Positions 18,434 through 27,711 are shown, counted from the stretch's first letter. The stretch: DNA of 64,000 nt from Pseudomonas sp. W4I3 (GCF_030816195.1 NZ_JAUSXS010000001.1:3123501-3187500); one strand, 5' to 3'. A program made the numbers and translations. The notes: generated from the letters alone by a model not told the origin.

Positions 18434-19642
18434 ATGGCAAATCACTACCGCGAACTGTTCACCACCCCGGGCGTCATGGGGTTGGTGATCGCAAGTTCCA
18501 TTGCCCGTCTGCCACAGGCAATGATCGGCATCGGCATCATTACGATGTTGGTGCAGCAGACGGGGCTTTATTGGCTGGCGGGCTCGGTCGCCGGTACGTT
18601 TACCCTGGCGAATGCGCTTATCGGTCCGCACGTATCGAAACTGGTTGATCGGCGCGGGCAACGTAGGGTTCTGCCCGTTGTGACGGCCTTCAGCATTGGT
18701 ATGTTGCTGGCGCTGATCATCGCCGTCTACATGAGGGCTCCCGCCACGCTGCTGTTTATTCTTGCGGCATTGGCCGGCACGATGCCGAGCATGCCCGCGA
18801 TGATTAGAGCACGCTGGACCCAGCTTTTTCGGGGCAAGCCACAGCTGCACACGGCCTTCTCTCTGGACACGGTGCTGACTGAACTCGCCTATATCATCGG
18901 CCCGCCAATTGCCATTGGTTTGAGCGTCAGCTTTTTCGCCGAAGCCGGGCCTCTAGTGGCCGTCGTGTTGCTGGTGGTTGGCGTGACGACTTTTCTGATG
19001 CAGCGCCAGACAGAACCGAAGGTGGTCGTAGGCCTTAAAAAGAGCACGGGCTCGACCCTGCTTATCCCCGGCGTTCGCACCATCGTACTGGCGCTCCTGG
19101 CGATGGGTGTGATTGGCGGATCAGTCGATGTGACGGTGGTTGCCTTCGCCAACGCACAAGGCTGGCCGGCGTCTGCCACGTTCATCCTGGCAGCCTATGC
19201 GCTCGGCTCCATGATCGCGGGTCTGACGTTCGGCGCTTTGAGGATTTCCCTGCCGATTGAAAAGCAGTTCTTTATCGGGGTATTGATAACGGCGGCGACT
19301 GCCGTGTTGCCCATCCTTTCACCCGACGTCTACATCCTTTCCGGGATGTTGTTTGTGGCAGGTATGTCATTTGCGCCAACGATGGTCGTCGTCATGAACC
19401 TCGGTACGAACATTGTTCCGCCGTCCAGGATCACCGAAGGACTTACGTGGATGACGACAGGCATCAGCATTGGCGTCGCGCTCGGTGGCGTATTGGCGGG
19501 TTTGGTCATCGATGGCTATGGCGCGCAGGCAGGGTTCGGTGTCGCGATTGTCGCGGGGCTGTTCATGGTGGTGATTGTGCTTTTAGGGCTGCATACGCTT
19601 CGTGCCACGTCTGCTGTGGGTGCCGAGCTGAATTTCCAATGA
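18434..19642 (+). CDS. MFS transporter
   Basis: 402 residues with about 12 predicted membrane helices. It includes the MFS loop-2/3 signature region (GPHVSKLVDRRGQRRVLPVV, about 62-82) and a long hydrophobic C-terminal half. AAGGAAGAATC precedes the ATG. It follows the thioesterase remnant by 164 bp in the same direction. Substrate is unknown; proximity to the remnant makes export of a peptide-like metabolite one possibility, but only inference. A short inverted repeat (CAAGTGG/CCACTTG, about 18304-18329) lies in the gap upstream. Confidence 0.85.
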   Translation: MANHYRELFTTPGVMGLVIASSIARLPQAMIGIGIITMLVQQTGLYWLAGSVAGTFTLANALIGPHVSKLVDRRGQRRVLPVVTAFSIGMLLALIIAVYMRAPATLLFILAALAGTMPSMPAMIRARWTQLFRGKPQLHTAFSLDTVLTELAYIIGPPIAIGLSVSFFAEAGPLVAVVLLVVGVTTFLMQRQTEPKVVVGLKKSTGSTLLIPGVRTIVLALLAMGVIGGSVDVTVVAFANAQGWPASATFILAAYALGSMIAGLTFGALRISLPIEKQFFIGVLITAATAVLPILSPDVYILSGMLFVAGMSFAPTMVVVMNLGTNIVPPSRITEGLTWMTTGISIGVALGGVLAGLVIDGYGAQAGFGVAIVAGLFMVVIVLLGLHTLRATSAVGAELNFQ

Positions 19643-19791
19643 TCCGTAACCAACGGGGGCATGCGCCTTACTATTAATTCCATTGATGACGGCTACTGTT
19701 TCAAAGCATTTCTAAGGTTCAACCCTCGGGCGTAAGTTGGGTTCCAAGGCCTCACTGGCCACCCAACCAAACGAACACAAGGGTTACCCTC

Positions 19792-19971
19792 ATGAACTTC
19801 AATCTCTTCTCGGTCATCGCTGCTTCTGCTGTTTCCGCCAGCGTGGTCTTGCCGGCATCCGCCAGCGTCGAAGTGACCGGCAAACCATCGAGCAGCAGTG
19901 CCTACACTCAGAAATACCTGCAGCAAAGCGCCAATTTTTACGCCGCGCTGGATCACAAGACGCGCGCCTGA
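19792..19971 (+). CDS. Small exported protein, 59 residues
   Basis: ATG at 19792 after AAGGGTTACCCTC. The product starts with a clear signal-type N-terminus (MNFNLFSVIAASAVSASVVL, then PASAS), leaving a mature peptide of about 34 residues ending ALDHKTRA. I do not recognise the family. The gene is backed by a strong hairpin terminator 16 bp after the stop, which supports a real, independently transcribed small gene. The neighbour on the other side is the broken DUF6543 copy. Confidence 0.6.
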   Translation: MNFNLFSVIAASAVSASVVLPASASVEVTGKPSSSSAYTQKYLQQSANFYAALDHKTRA

Positions 19972-19986
19972 GCCGCGACAGGATAG

Positions 19987-20033
19987 CCCTTGGGCAGCCG
20001 CCATTGATCTGGCGGCTGCCCAAGGGTTTTTTT
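19987..20033 (+). terminator. Rho-independent terminator
   Basis: Perfect 16-bp stem (19987-20002 pairing with 20011-20026; CCCTTGGGCAGCCGCC and its complement), 8-base loop, followed by seven T. It terminates the small exported gene and lies just before the 3' end of the convergent DUF6543 pseudogene. Confidence 0.9.
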
Positions 20034-20040
20034 GTGGCAG

Positions 20041-21182
20041 TTACGGCGCCAATGGGAGGAAATGGCTGTTGGCCAGTTCCGGCGTAATCAGCGCGCGGTG
20101 GATCTCGATCACTTTTCCTGGGTCCTGTTCCTTAACCAGCAGTGAGGCGTAGGTTTCGTAGCGCTGCTCGGGTGTCTTGAAGTGGGCAACACTGTACTGC
20201 GCCTTGGGCGTGTCCTGGGCAGGGTAGTGAAAGTGCGCGTAGCCGTATGCCCGGTTTGTAAGCGTGGTCAGCGCATATTCCTGCAGGAAGTCTTTAAGCC
20301 CGTCTTGAGTGCGGTGCGCGGGGTTTTGCGTTGCGCACGCAGCTTTCCGAGCTGCAGAAGAAACTCCACGTTGTCACTGGTGGGCGGCTGGCCAGTGCCA
20401 TCTGGGTGCGCAGTTGCACGCCCTTTCTAGTCAGGGTGACGGCGCCTTCGCTCAGGTTATGGATCAGTCGCGTGTCTTTCGGGGCTTGGCCACGGCGCTG
20501 CTCGTCAAACCGCTGTCGAGGTCTCGCACCAGTTGCTCGAACTTGGCGGCCTCACGCTGCAGCTGCTCTTGGATTCCCTTGGGTGTCGACGCTTTCTGAA
20601 CATAGCTTTCGATGCGCTGCAGATTGCCTTGCATGTGCTCGAGCAGCTTTTTCCCCTTGGGCTTTCAAAATGGCCAGGGCGTAGGGCACGCGCGGCGGTA
20701 CGGGCACTTCGGGCTGGGTGATTCGCACCCAGACGTCCGGCGCATGTTCGTGAAAGGAGGCTAAGGTCCGTTCCTCAAACGGCGCGATCACATCGACAAT
20801 ATCGCCTGCCTGGTCGACGACGCGCGGACGCGTCCTGCCGACCAGCGCACCCGAGGGGGTCTTGATCACGGGTTTGTTGCCGGTACGGCGCGGCGGCGTC
20901 GGCACGGCGGGCGGTGCCTCTTTCAGTGCTTGCACCAATTGCAACTGGGCATCGGCCGCCATCTCCCGCACGGTAGTGAGCAGCTGCGTCAGGCGGTCGC
21001 GGTCGAGCAGTGCCTCGTTGAACACCTCGAGGCTCTGCAGGCCGTCGGCGGTGACAGCGGCGGGTAGAGCTCCTTGAGGTTATCGGCTAACAATTGGGCG
21101 ATAACGATGCGCAGGGTCGGGCGGTCGGCGAATTGCTGATGGATGGCTTGGTGGATGAGATCCGTGGGGGGTTCTCGGTCAT
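20041..21182 (-). pseudogene. Broken, internally deleted DUF6543-type gene
   Basis: Three segments in different frames match the ends of the giant protein at 10388-15304. The N-terminus (ATG at 21182, RBS AGGAA, then frame-shifted DLIHQAIHQQFADRPTLR and LKELYPPLSPPT) matches its first 60 residues. A middle part (20552-21025, containing IKTPSGALVGRTRPRVVDQA) and a C-terminal part (stop at 20041, containing YGYAHFHYPAQDTP) match its last 300. About 1200 residues of the middle are gone. One frame break is at the G6 run 21166-21171: one more base would restore the frame from ATG into the conserved N-terminus. Clearly non-functional. Confidence 0.8.
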
Positions 21183-21251
21183 CTGATCGTTCCTGTGGGT
21201 GGGGTTGCATCACAGGAAAAACCTTTATCGCACCTTGGGTGAGGTAGCCGG

Positions 21252-21866
21252 TTAGTGCGCCGCCTCCTTGGCCATGACCCCGACAAACAACGGCGACTCA
21301 ATGAAGCGCTGCAGCCATGTTTGCAACAGCGGGTAGGGCGCCGCAGCGAACCACTGGCGATCCACATGGGCGAACTGACGGATGAACGGTGCCACAGCCA
21401 TATCCGCCAGGCTCAAGTGCTCGGCGAGCAAATACCTGTGCTTGGTCAGCAAGGTTTCCAGCTCGCGCAGGAACACCTCGCCTGCCGCGCGGTAATGGGC
21501 CGCCGGATGCTGCGGATAGCGCTCGGCGTACTTGTAATGATTGAGGTGGGCTTTGAATTCTCGATCATTGCGCTCGATCAGCTCGGCGCTCCTGGCCTGC
21601 GCCGCCGGTTGTGCGCTCAGCCGCCAGTCGTCGGGGTCGTGCCGGGCCAGCGCCCAGGCCATGATCGCCAGGCTTTCGTCGAACACCTGGCCGTCAACCC
21701 ACAGCACCGGCACCGTGCCTTTGGGCGACAGCGCGAGCATCTCGGCCGGCTTGGCCTTGAGGCTGACCTCGACGATGTCTACCGGTACGCCTGCATAGCG
21801 CAACGCCAACCGCGCACGCATCGCGTAGGGGCAGCGCCGGAACGAATACAGCGGTGTCTTGCTCAC
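21252..21866 (-). CDS. Glutathione S-transferase family protein
   Basis: 204 residues. The N-terminal thioredoxin-like domain has the SFRRCPYAMRAR motif (Cys12) and the glutathione-site segment KGTVPVLWVDGQVFDESLAI with its cis-Pro and Glu-Ser. The C-terminal domain is helical (LAEHLSLADMAVAPFIRQ). GTG start with a well-placed GGAGG; the start overlaps the sbcC stop as GTGA, so translation is coupled to sbcDC. Substrate unknown. The Cys-Pro-Tyr arrangement suggests thiol-transfer or disulfide chemistry like omega/beta classes. Confidence 0.88.
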   Translation of the reverse strand: MSKTPLYSFRRCPYAMRARLALRYAGVPVDIVEVSLKAKPAEMLALSPKGTVPVLWVDGQVFDESLAIMAWALARHDPDDWRLSAQPAAQARSAELIERNDREFKAHLNHYKYAERYPQHPAAHYRAAGEVFLRELETLLTKHRYLLAEHLSLADMAVAPFIRQFAHVDRQWFAAAPYPLLQTWLQRFIESPLFVGVMAKEAAH

Positions 21867-24800
21867 TTGACCTCCAGGGTACTCAAGCCATTGCCCTGGC
21901 GTTTGACCTGAATCTGCACCGGGATGCGCTCGTGCATTTCCTGCACGTGGGAAATCACCGCCACCTTGCGGCCCTGGGCCTGCAAGCCGTCGAGGGCGTC
22001 CATGGCCAGTTGCAGTGACTCGGGGTCGAGGCTGCCGAACCCTTCGTCGATAAACAGCGACTCGATCTTCAAGGTGCTCGACGCCATTGATGCCAGGCCC
22101 AGGGCCAGCGCCAGCGAAACCAGGAACGTTTCGCCACCGGACAGCGAATGCACCGAGCGCAGTTCATCGCCCATTTCCGTGTCCATCACCAGCAACCCGA
22201 GCATGCTGCCGCCGCGTTTTAGGCGATAGCGGCGCACCAGTTGGCGCAGTTGCACGTTGGCGTGGTGCACCAGCAGGTCCAGGTTGTAGGCCTGGGCGAT
22301 TTTGCGGAAGGTGTCGCCGGTGGCCGAGCCGATCAGCGCACTCAGGCGCGCCCAGCGCTGCCATTCGTCATAGGCCCTGGCGATCTGCTCGGCGAGGGCG
22401 TGGTTGGCGTCCTGGCGACGTTGGTCTTCGGCCTGGCGTGCGCGCAGTTCGGCGCAGTGTTTCTCGCTGTCCGCCAGCTGTTGATTGAGCGCGGCCAGGG
22501 CGGCGTCCAACTGTTCGGCGTCGAGGTTGCCATTGTGTAAGGCCTGGTGCCCGGCGAGGCGTTCCTCGCGCTCGCGCAACAGGACGCTGGCTTGTTCCAC
22601 GGCCTTTTCGCTGTGTTGCAGCTGTTGGCGCAGTTGGTTGACCTGTGCCTCATCAAAGGCCAGCAGGTGGGTCAGGCCGTCGTCGTCCAGTTCCGGGTGC
22701 TGGGCGCGCCATTCGCCCAGGCGCACGTCGAGGCTTTGCTGTTCGGCGGCCAGTGCCTGTTGGCGCTCCTGCTGGGCTTTGAGGTCGGCGGCCAGTTGGA
22801 TCAGGGCGTTGCGCAATTCTTGCAACTGCTGGTTGGCGTCGGCCTCGCTTTGGCGTGCCTGGGCCAGCGCCTGGTCCAGTTGCAGTTGCCACTGTTCGGC
22901 ACTGGCGTGGTCGCCCAGCAGGTCACGGAGTGTTTGCTGGGCGGCTTGTTGCTGTTGGGTCAGATCCGTGACTTGCTGCACCGCGGCATCCAGTTGTTGC
23001 TGGCGATGCTGCTGATGGGTCTGTTCCTTCTCGATGGCCTGCTGGCGCTCGTGCTGCTCAGTCAATTCATCGCGCTGATGGCCCAATTGCTCAAGGCGCT
23101 GGCTGACCTGCTGGTCCAACTGCATGAAAGTCGCCGCCGGTTCGCTGCGTAAACCCTCCAGCGTCTCGGCCGGCAACAGGCCGGTGAAGGCGTGGAGTTC
23201 TGCGTCGAGGCGTTCGCGGTCGTTGGCCAGTTCGCGCTCTTGGTCCACCAGCAACTGACGGGCTTGCTGGCTCGCGTCCTGCGCAGCTTGCAACTGTTGC
23301 TGCAAACGCCCGGCGTTTTGCTGCAGGTTGAGCAGGGCGCCTTGGCGTTGTTCATCCTGGGTGATGCTTTGCGTGAGTTGATCGAGTTGCTGGGCCAGCC
23401 AGGCGCCGCGTTTGGCGCCCTCCTGGTTGAACAGCGCGGCGCCCAGCGGATGCGCTTGCAGGCTGGGCGTGAGGCCCTGTTGCTGCGTCGCCAGTTGCTC
23501 CTGCTGTTGCAAGAACTCTTTCTGCTGGGCGATCAACCCGCCCACTTCGCCGCGCAGTTCGGTGAGCCTTTCCTTGAGGCTGTCCACGGCTTTCTGCGCC
23601 GTGGCTTCTTCGTTCTCGTCATGCCGGCCGAGGCTCTGCAACAACGCTTCAGGCTGGTGATAGGGATGCTCATGGCTGCCGCACACCGGGCACGGCTGGT
23701 CATCCTGCAACTGCTCGCGCAATTCCTCGACACTGGCGCTTCGCGCCAAACGCTGGCGCTCCAGCAGTTGCTTGGTCACCGTCAGGGTTTGCTCGGCCAC
23801 GGCCAGTTCGGCCTTGGTGTGCAGGCCGGTCTGGTTCAATTGTTCGCGTTGCTGCTGCGCGTGGGCCAGTTTCTGCGTGAGGTTGGCCGCCTGTTGATCC
23901 AGCTGCTGCTGGCTGTCCCATAGCCGCGTGAGGTCTTCGAAGGCGCGTTGCTGCTTGCGATTGTCTTGCAACAGGCTGGCGAGCAGTTGGATCTGCTCGG
24001 CGACGGCCTGCGGTTCGGCGCCGGCTTCCTGATACAGCAGGTTCAGCGCGTCACGTTGCTGGGCGAACTGTTCGGCGGAAGCAGTGGCGCGCGCCTCGAG
24101 CTGCGCCAGCTCGGCCTGGCCTTTGTTCAGACGGTTGCCGACCAGCACCAACTGTTGCAGGCGGTCGCGGTAGGCGCTCCAGGCATCGCTTAACGGGGCG
24201 AGGGCGGCGCTGCGTTCAAGCTCGGTGGCCAGGCGTTGCAGGCGCTCGGCGACTTCGGCCTGCTTGGCTTGCAAGCCAGTGAGCAAGACCTGGCCTTCGC
24301 TGCAGGCGCTGTCGTGCTGCTGCTTGTCCTCGGTGCGCTTGGCCAATTCCTTGGTCAAGTGGGCGAGGGTGGTCTGTGCTTCGAAGGCCTGGCGCAACAA
24401 GGGCGCGGCGTTCGCCTGGTCGTGCTGGGCTTGGGCGAGAGCCGACTGGGCGCTGGCCTGCTGCTGTTGCGCCTGTTCCTGGCGGCTGTGCAGCGCGGTT
24501 TGCTGGTCCAGGTGCTGTCGAATCTGCTCGGCAAGCGGGGCCAGCAATGCGTCGAGTTCCGCGCGGCGTACGAAGTGATGGCGCTGCGGGGCGAGTTGGT
24601 CCAGGCGTGTCAAATCCTGGCGTTGCTGGCCCTGGCTGTCCCAGTGTTGCCGGGCTTGCTGCAACTGCTCGGCGGCGCTTTGCTGGCGCTCCTGCCACTC
24701 GCCCAGTTCCTTGAGCCAGGTGTGTTGCAGCTCCAGCTGCTTGAGCTGGGCCTGCTGGGTCTTGAGCTGGTGTTGCGCCAGGGCCAACTGCTGGTCGAGT

Positions 24801-25501
24801 TCGGCGCGGGCTTCGGGCGCCAGGGGCACCACGCCGGTGGCCTGGTCCTGCAGCTGCTTATGGGCGTCTCTGGCGTCCTTGGCCTTGTCGAAGGCGCGGC
24901 GCCCAAGCTGGGTGTAGAGCGCGGTGTCGGTGAGCTTTTCCAGCAGTTCGCTGCGCTCGTTGTCGTTGGCCTTGAGAAAGGCGCTGAACTCGCTCTGCGC
25001 CAGCAGCACGGCGCGGGTGAACTGCTCGAAGTTCAGGCCCAGGGCCAGTTCCAGTTGGGTTTTGTATTCGGTTTTCTGGCTGGCCAGCAGTTGCTCGCTG
25101 TCCAGGTCGATCAGGCTTTGCCGGCTGGCCTGTAACTTGCCGCTGGCCTTGTCGCGGGCGCGGTTGGCCTCCCAGCGAGCGCGGTAACGGCGGCCGCTGA
25201 CGCCGACGAAATCCACCTCGGCATAGCCGCCGCCGGTACCGCGACGCAACAGGGTACGCGGGTCGCCGATGGAAATATCGCTGTCGGCGTCCGGCATCTT
25301 CGCCTGGCCGGTATCGCCCAGGCGCGGCACCGCGCCGAACAATGCCAGGCACAAGGCATCGAGCAGGGTGCTTTTACCGGCGCCGGTGGGCCCGGTGATG
25401 GCGAACAGACCGGCGCTGGCCAGCGGCTCGGCGGTGAAGTCGATCTCGAACGGCCCGGCCAGGGAGGCGAGGTTTTTCAGGCGGATGGCGAGGATCTTCA
25501 T
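21863..25501 (-). CDS. sbcC: SbcC, ATPase subunit of the SbcCD nuclease
   Basis: 1212-residue SMC-like protein of the Mre11-Rad50 type. The Walker A motif GPTGAGKST is at about 37-45. Two very long glutamine-rich coiled coils follow, separated by the zinc-hook CPVC at about residue 604. The ABC signature LSGGE and Walker B region LFIDEGFGSLD lie near the C-terminus. With SbcD it cleaves DNA hairpins and processes protein-blocked double-strand ends. It overlaps sbcD by 4 bp. The usual length for this family is about 1050-1200, so this copy is full-length. Confidence 0.96.
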   Translation of the reverse strand: MKILAIRLKNLASLAGPFEIDFTAEPLASAGLFAITGPTGAGKSTLLDALCLALFGAVPRLGDTGQAKMPDADSDISIGDPRTLLRRGTGGGYAEVDFVGVSGRRYRARWEANRARDKASGKLQASRQSLIDLDSEQLLASQKTEYKTQLELALGLNFEQFTRAVLLAQSEFSAFLKANDNERSELLEKLTDTALYTQLGRRAFDKAKDARDAHKQLQDQATGVVPLAPEARAELDQQLALAQHQLKTQQAQLKQLELQHTWLKELGEWQERQQSAAEQLQQARQHWDSQGQQRQDLTRLDQLAPQRHHFVRRAELDALLAPLAEQIRQHLDQQTALHSRQEQAQQQQASAQSALAQAQHDQANAAPLLRQAFEAQTTLAHLTKELAKRTEDKQQHDSACSEGQVLLTGLQAKQAEVAERLQRLATELERSAALAPLSDAWSAYRDRLQQLVLVGNRLNKGQAELAQLEARATASAEQFAQQRDALNLLYQEAGAEPQAVAEQIQLLASLLQDNRKQQRAFEDLTRLWDSQQQLDQQAANLTQKLAHAQQQREQLNQTGLHTKAELAVAEQTLTVTKQLLERQRLARSASVEELREQLQDDQPCPVCGSHEHPYHQPEALLQSLGRHDENEEATAQKAVDSLKERLTELRGEVGGLIAQQKEFLQQQEQLATQQQGLTPSLQAHPLGAALFNQEGAKRGAWLAQQLDQLTQSITQDEQRQGALLNLQQNAGRLQQQLQAAQDASQQARQLLVDQERELANDRERLDAELHAFTGLLPAETLEGLRSEPAATFMQLDQQVSQRLEQLGHQRDELTEQHERQQAIEKEQTHQQHRQQQLDAAVQQVTDLTQQQQAAQQTLRDLLGDHASAEQWQLQLDQALAQARQSEADANQQLQELRNALIQLAADLKAQQERQQALAAEQQSLDVRLGEWRAQHPELDDDGLTHLLAFDEAQVNQLRQQLQHSEKAVEQASVLLREREERLAGHQALHNGNLDAEQLDAALAALNQQLADSEKHCAELRARQAEDQRRQDANHALAEQIARAYDEWQRWARLSALIGSATGDTFRKIAQAYNLDLLVHHANVQLRQLVRRYRLKRGGSMLGLLVMDTEMGDELRSVHSLSGGETFLVSLALALGLASMASSTLKIESLFIDEGFGSLDPESLQLAMDALDGLQAQGRKVAVISHVQEMHERIPVQIQVKRQGNGLSTLEVK

Positions 25502-26739
25502 GGCTGTTCGCCCTCCTGTTGCACTTCCTGGAGCAGCACGGCGAAGTCCTTCAAGGTCTGTTCATCCACCTCGCTGCCGTAGCTGTCCTGCCAGGCGCGG
25601 CTGAACAGCTCCTGGGGCGTGAGTTGGTCGAGTTCGATCAGGCGGTCTGCGTCGCCGTCTTCGCGCGGGCCAATGCCTGCGTATTCGGCAGCGATGCGCA
25701 CCAGGCGCACGGCCTTGCCTTGCAGCGCGGTTTCGATCTGCTGGCGTAGGTCCGGTTGAGGTTCGTCAAGCAGCACGCGCACCTCCAGCCAGGGGTGGCG
25801 CTGGGTTTCAGCGAGCAGATCGACGTCCGGCAGCTCGGCCAGGGCCTTGAGGATGTCCGCCAGGGGCGCAGCGTCCAGGCGTTGCAGGTTGACCGAGCGC
25901 GGAATCAGCAGCGGTTCGACGCTGACCAGTCTTTCGCCCTGAAACGTCACGTCGAGAATCTGGTGCTTGTAGCCAATTTCGGAAAACGACAGCGGAATCG
26001 GCGAGCCGCTGTAGCGAATGCGCTCTTCGCCATTCACCTTTTGCGGCTTGTGCAAATGGCCCAGGGCAACATAGCCGACACTTCTATCGAACAGGGTGGC
26101 CGGCAGTGCCTCGGCGTTGCCGATGATCAGGCTGCGCTCGGAGTCTTCCGACACCGAACCCCCGGCCATGTGCGCATGGCTGATGGCAATCAGCGCCTGG
26201 CCTTTGTTGCGCTTGGCGTTGGCGGCGGCAATCAGCCATTCATGCACCTGGCCGATACCGCGCAGGTAGTCATCGCCCAGGTGTGCGCCGGTGACTTCCG
26301 CCGGGCGCAGGAAGGGCAGCGCCAGGCACCAGGCGGCGATCTTGCCTTTGGCGTTCGGCAATGGGATCAACAGGCGTTCGGCATCCAATTGGCCATCATC
26401 CAGCCACAGCACACGGCCCAACGCATGGGTGCGCAGACGGCGCATCAGCGGGGCGGGCAGTTCGATGCGCGAGCCGGAGTCATGATTGCCGGCAATCATC
26501 ACAATCGTCAGTGCCGGGTTCTGTTCGTGGGCGCCGATGATGAAGTCATACAGCCGCTCCTGGGCCTTGAGCGGCGGGTTGACTGTATCGAATATATCGC
26601 CGGCGATCAGCAGCGCATCCGGGCGCTCGGCCTTCAACTGGCTGAGCAGCCATTCAAGGAAACAGGCATGTTCGAAGTCGCGTTCCTGGCCATGCAGGTT
26701 TTGCCCAAGGTGCCAGTCGGAGGTATGAAACAGACGCAA
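25498..26739 (-). CDS. sbcD: SbcD, nuclease subunit of SbcCD
   Basis: 413-residue Mre11-type metallophosphoesterase. The metal-binding motifs are all present: TSDWHLG (6-12), AGDIFDT (46-52), GNHD (84-87) and SHAHMAG (about 190). It supplies the Mn-dependent exo/endonuclease activity of SbcCD. The start codon is TTG, fixed by GGAG seven bases upstream and by the conserved MRLFHTSDWHLG beginning. First gene of a three-gene operon with sbcC and a glutathione transferase. Confidence 0.96.
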   Translation of the reverse strand: MRLFHTSDWHLGQNLHGQERDFEHACFLEWLLSQLKAERPDALLIAGDIFDTVNPPLKAQERLYDFIIGAHEQNPALTIVMIAGNHDSGSRIELPAPLMRRLRTHALGRVLWLDDGQLDAERLLIPLPNAKGKIAAWCLALPFLRPAEVTGAHLGDDYLRGIGQVHEWLIAAANAKRNKGQALIAISHAHMAGGSVSEDSERSLIIGNAEALPATLFDRSVGYVALGHLHKPQKVNGEERIRYSGSPIPLSFSEIGYKHQILDVTFQGERLVSVEPLLIPRSVNLQRLDAAPLADILKALAELPDVDLLAETQRHPWLEVRVLLDEPQPDLRQQIETALQGKAVRLVRIAAEYAGIGPREDGDADRLIELDQLTPQELFSRAWQDSYGSEVDEQTLKDFAVLLQEVQQEGEQP

Positions 26740-26820
26740 GGCGAACTCCGTGGAGAAGATGAAAAGGAGGGGAGTTTACCTGTTATATGAACACGCTGCT
26801 CCGGGCGGTGCAGGTCAAAT

Positions 26821-27014
26821 GTGGGAGAGGGCAAGCCCTAATGCCAGTCAGTTAAGGCTTTTTTTGTAGGAGCGAGCTTGCTCGCGAAAAACTCACAGGC
26901 ACCGCGTTCATTCAGAAAGCACGCGTTATCGTTGACGTTTTTCGCGAGCAAGCTCGCTCCTACAGACGGCGGTGTACGCTTAACTGACTGGCATTAGGGC
27001 AAGCCCCCTCCCAC
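26821..27014. repeat. Nested REPIN (copy 1)
   Basis: The outer arms are a REP unit plus CCTAATGCCAGTCAGTTAAG at the left and CTTAACTGACTGGCATTAGG plus REP at the right. Inside is a second, unrelated perfect 26-bp inverted repeat, GTAGGAGCGAGCTTGCTCGC... at 26866-26891 and its complement at 26938-26963. The same two-layer architecture recurs at 56676-56867. Confidence 0.8.
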
Positions 27015-27026
27015 AGGGGTTGTGCA

Positions 27027-27266
27027 TTATGCCTGGGGCTGCAGGCACTCCAAGGCCTGGTCCGCCAGGGTAAGGGCCATGTCGATCAGATGGGCGGTGG
27101 AACAGGCCATGTCGCGTTGGGCGCCGTTGAGGTTTTCGGCGGTTTGCGTTGCGGTGGTGGCGGCGCAGCGTAATAGCGAGGCAATGCTGGCGATGGCGTC
27201 TTCGAAGCTCAGGTCTTCGTGAGCGATAAAAACGGGAAAGGGGGGATCGGGGACGAGTTTGTTCAT
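27027..27266 (-). CDS. DUF3077/DUF6124-like small protein
   Basis: 79 residues beginning MNKLVPDPPFPVFIAHEDLS. The opening PDPP followed by an F-hydrophobic strand, then a helical alanine-rich segment (AIASIASLLRCAATTATQTA) and ending near residue 79, resembles the small Pseudomonas proteins labelled DUF3077/DUF6124, which have no known function. AGGAGC lies seven bases before the ATG. The upstream 300 bases contain inverted and direct repeats that may be regulatory. Confidence 0.65.
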   Translation of the reverse strand: MNKLVPDPPFPVFIAHEDLSFEDAIASIASLLRCAATTATQTAENLNGAQRDMACSTAHLIDMALTLADQALECLQPQA

Positions 27267-27597
27267 GCGTGAAGCTCCTGCTTGGGTTGGGAGCCACTCT
27301 TTTGCCGATCTCACACGTCAAAAGGTGGCAGCTATGTGCGGGGTGAGATACCGGAAAGCAGGATCCGGCCAGACCAAAGCCTGCCCGCACATAGCCGCCA
27401 TAGACGGTCGTAGCGCATGGCGCCTGCTAATACACGGGATCTCACACCCGATCGCTGATATGCAGCGACGAAGCGAAGGCTATCCAGCGAAATGAGCAGG
27501 GGCAAGGCCGAAGGATTGTCTAGGAAACGTCCTGCAAATTAAAGGGATAGGGATTGCTGGCCTTTAACAATGCATGTCCAGCAGGCGATGCAGGTCA
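27267..27597. promoter_or_regulatory. Structured leader/upstream region of the small gene
   Basis: No gene seen. A 12-bp inverted repeat (GCTATGTGCGGG at 27331-27342 and its complement at 27384-27395) lies between two direct copies of GATCTCACAC (27308 and 27439 regions). Similar blocks occur, as I recall, before other DUF3077-type genes in Pseudomonas. Function unknown. Confidence 0.4.
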
Positions 27598-27600
27598 ACT

Positions 27601-27687
27601 GTGGGAGGGGGCTTGCTCCCGATAGCGGTGTGTCAGTGAAAGGTGTGTTGACTGACCCACCGCCATCGGGAGCAAGCCCCCTCCTAC
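27601..27687. repeat. REPIN
   Basis: Two inverted REP units (GTGGGAGGGGGCTTGCTCCC and its partner GGGAGCAAGCCCCCTCCTAC) separated by a short spacer, immediately downstream of batD. Confidence 0.85.
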
Positions 27688-27711
27688 AATTGGTTCGCGT
27701 GGTGTTCGGGG

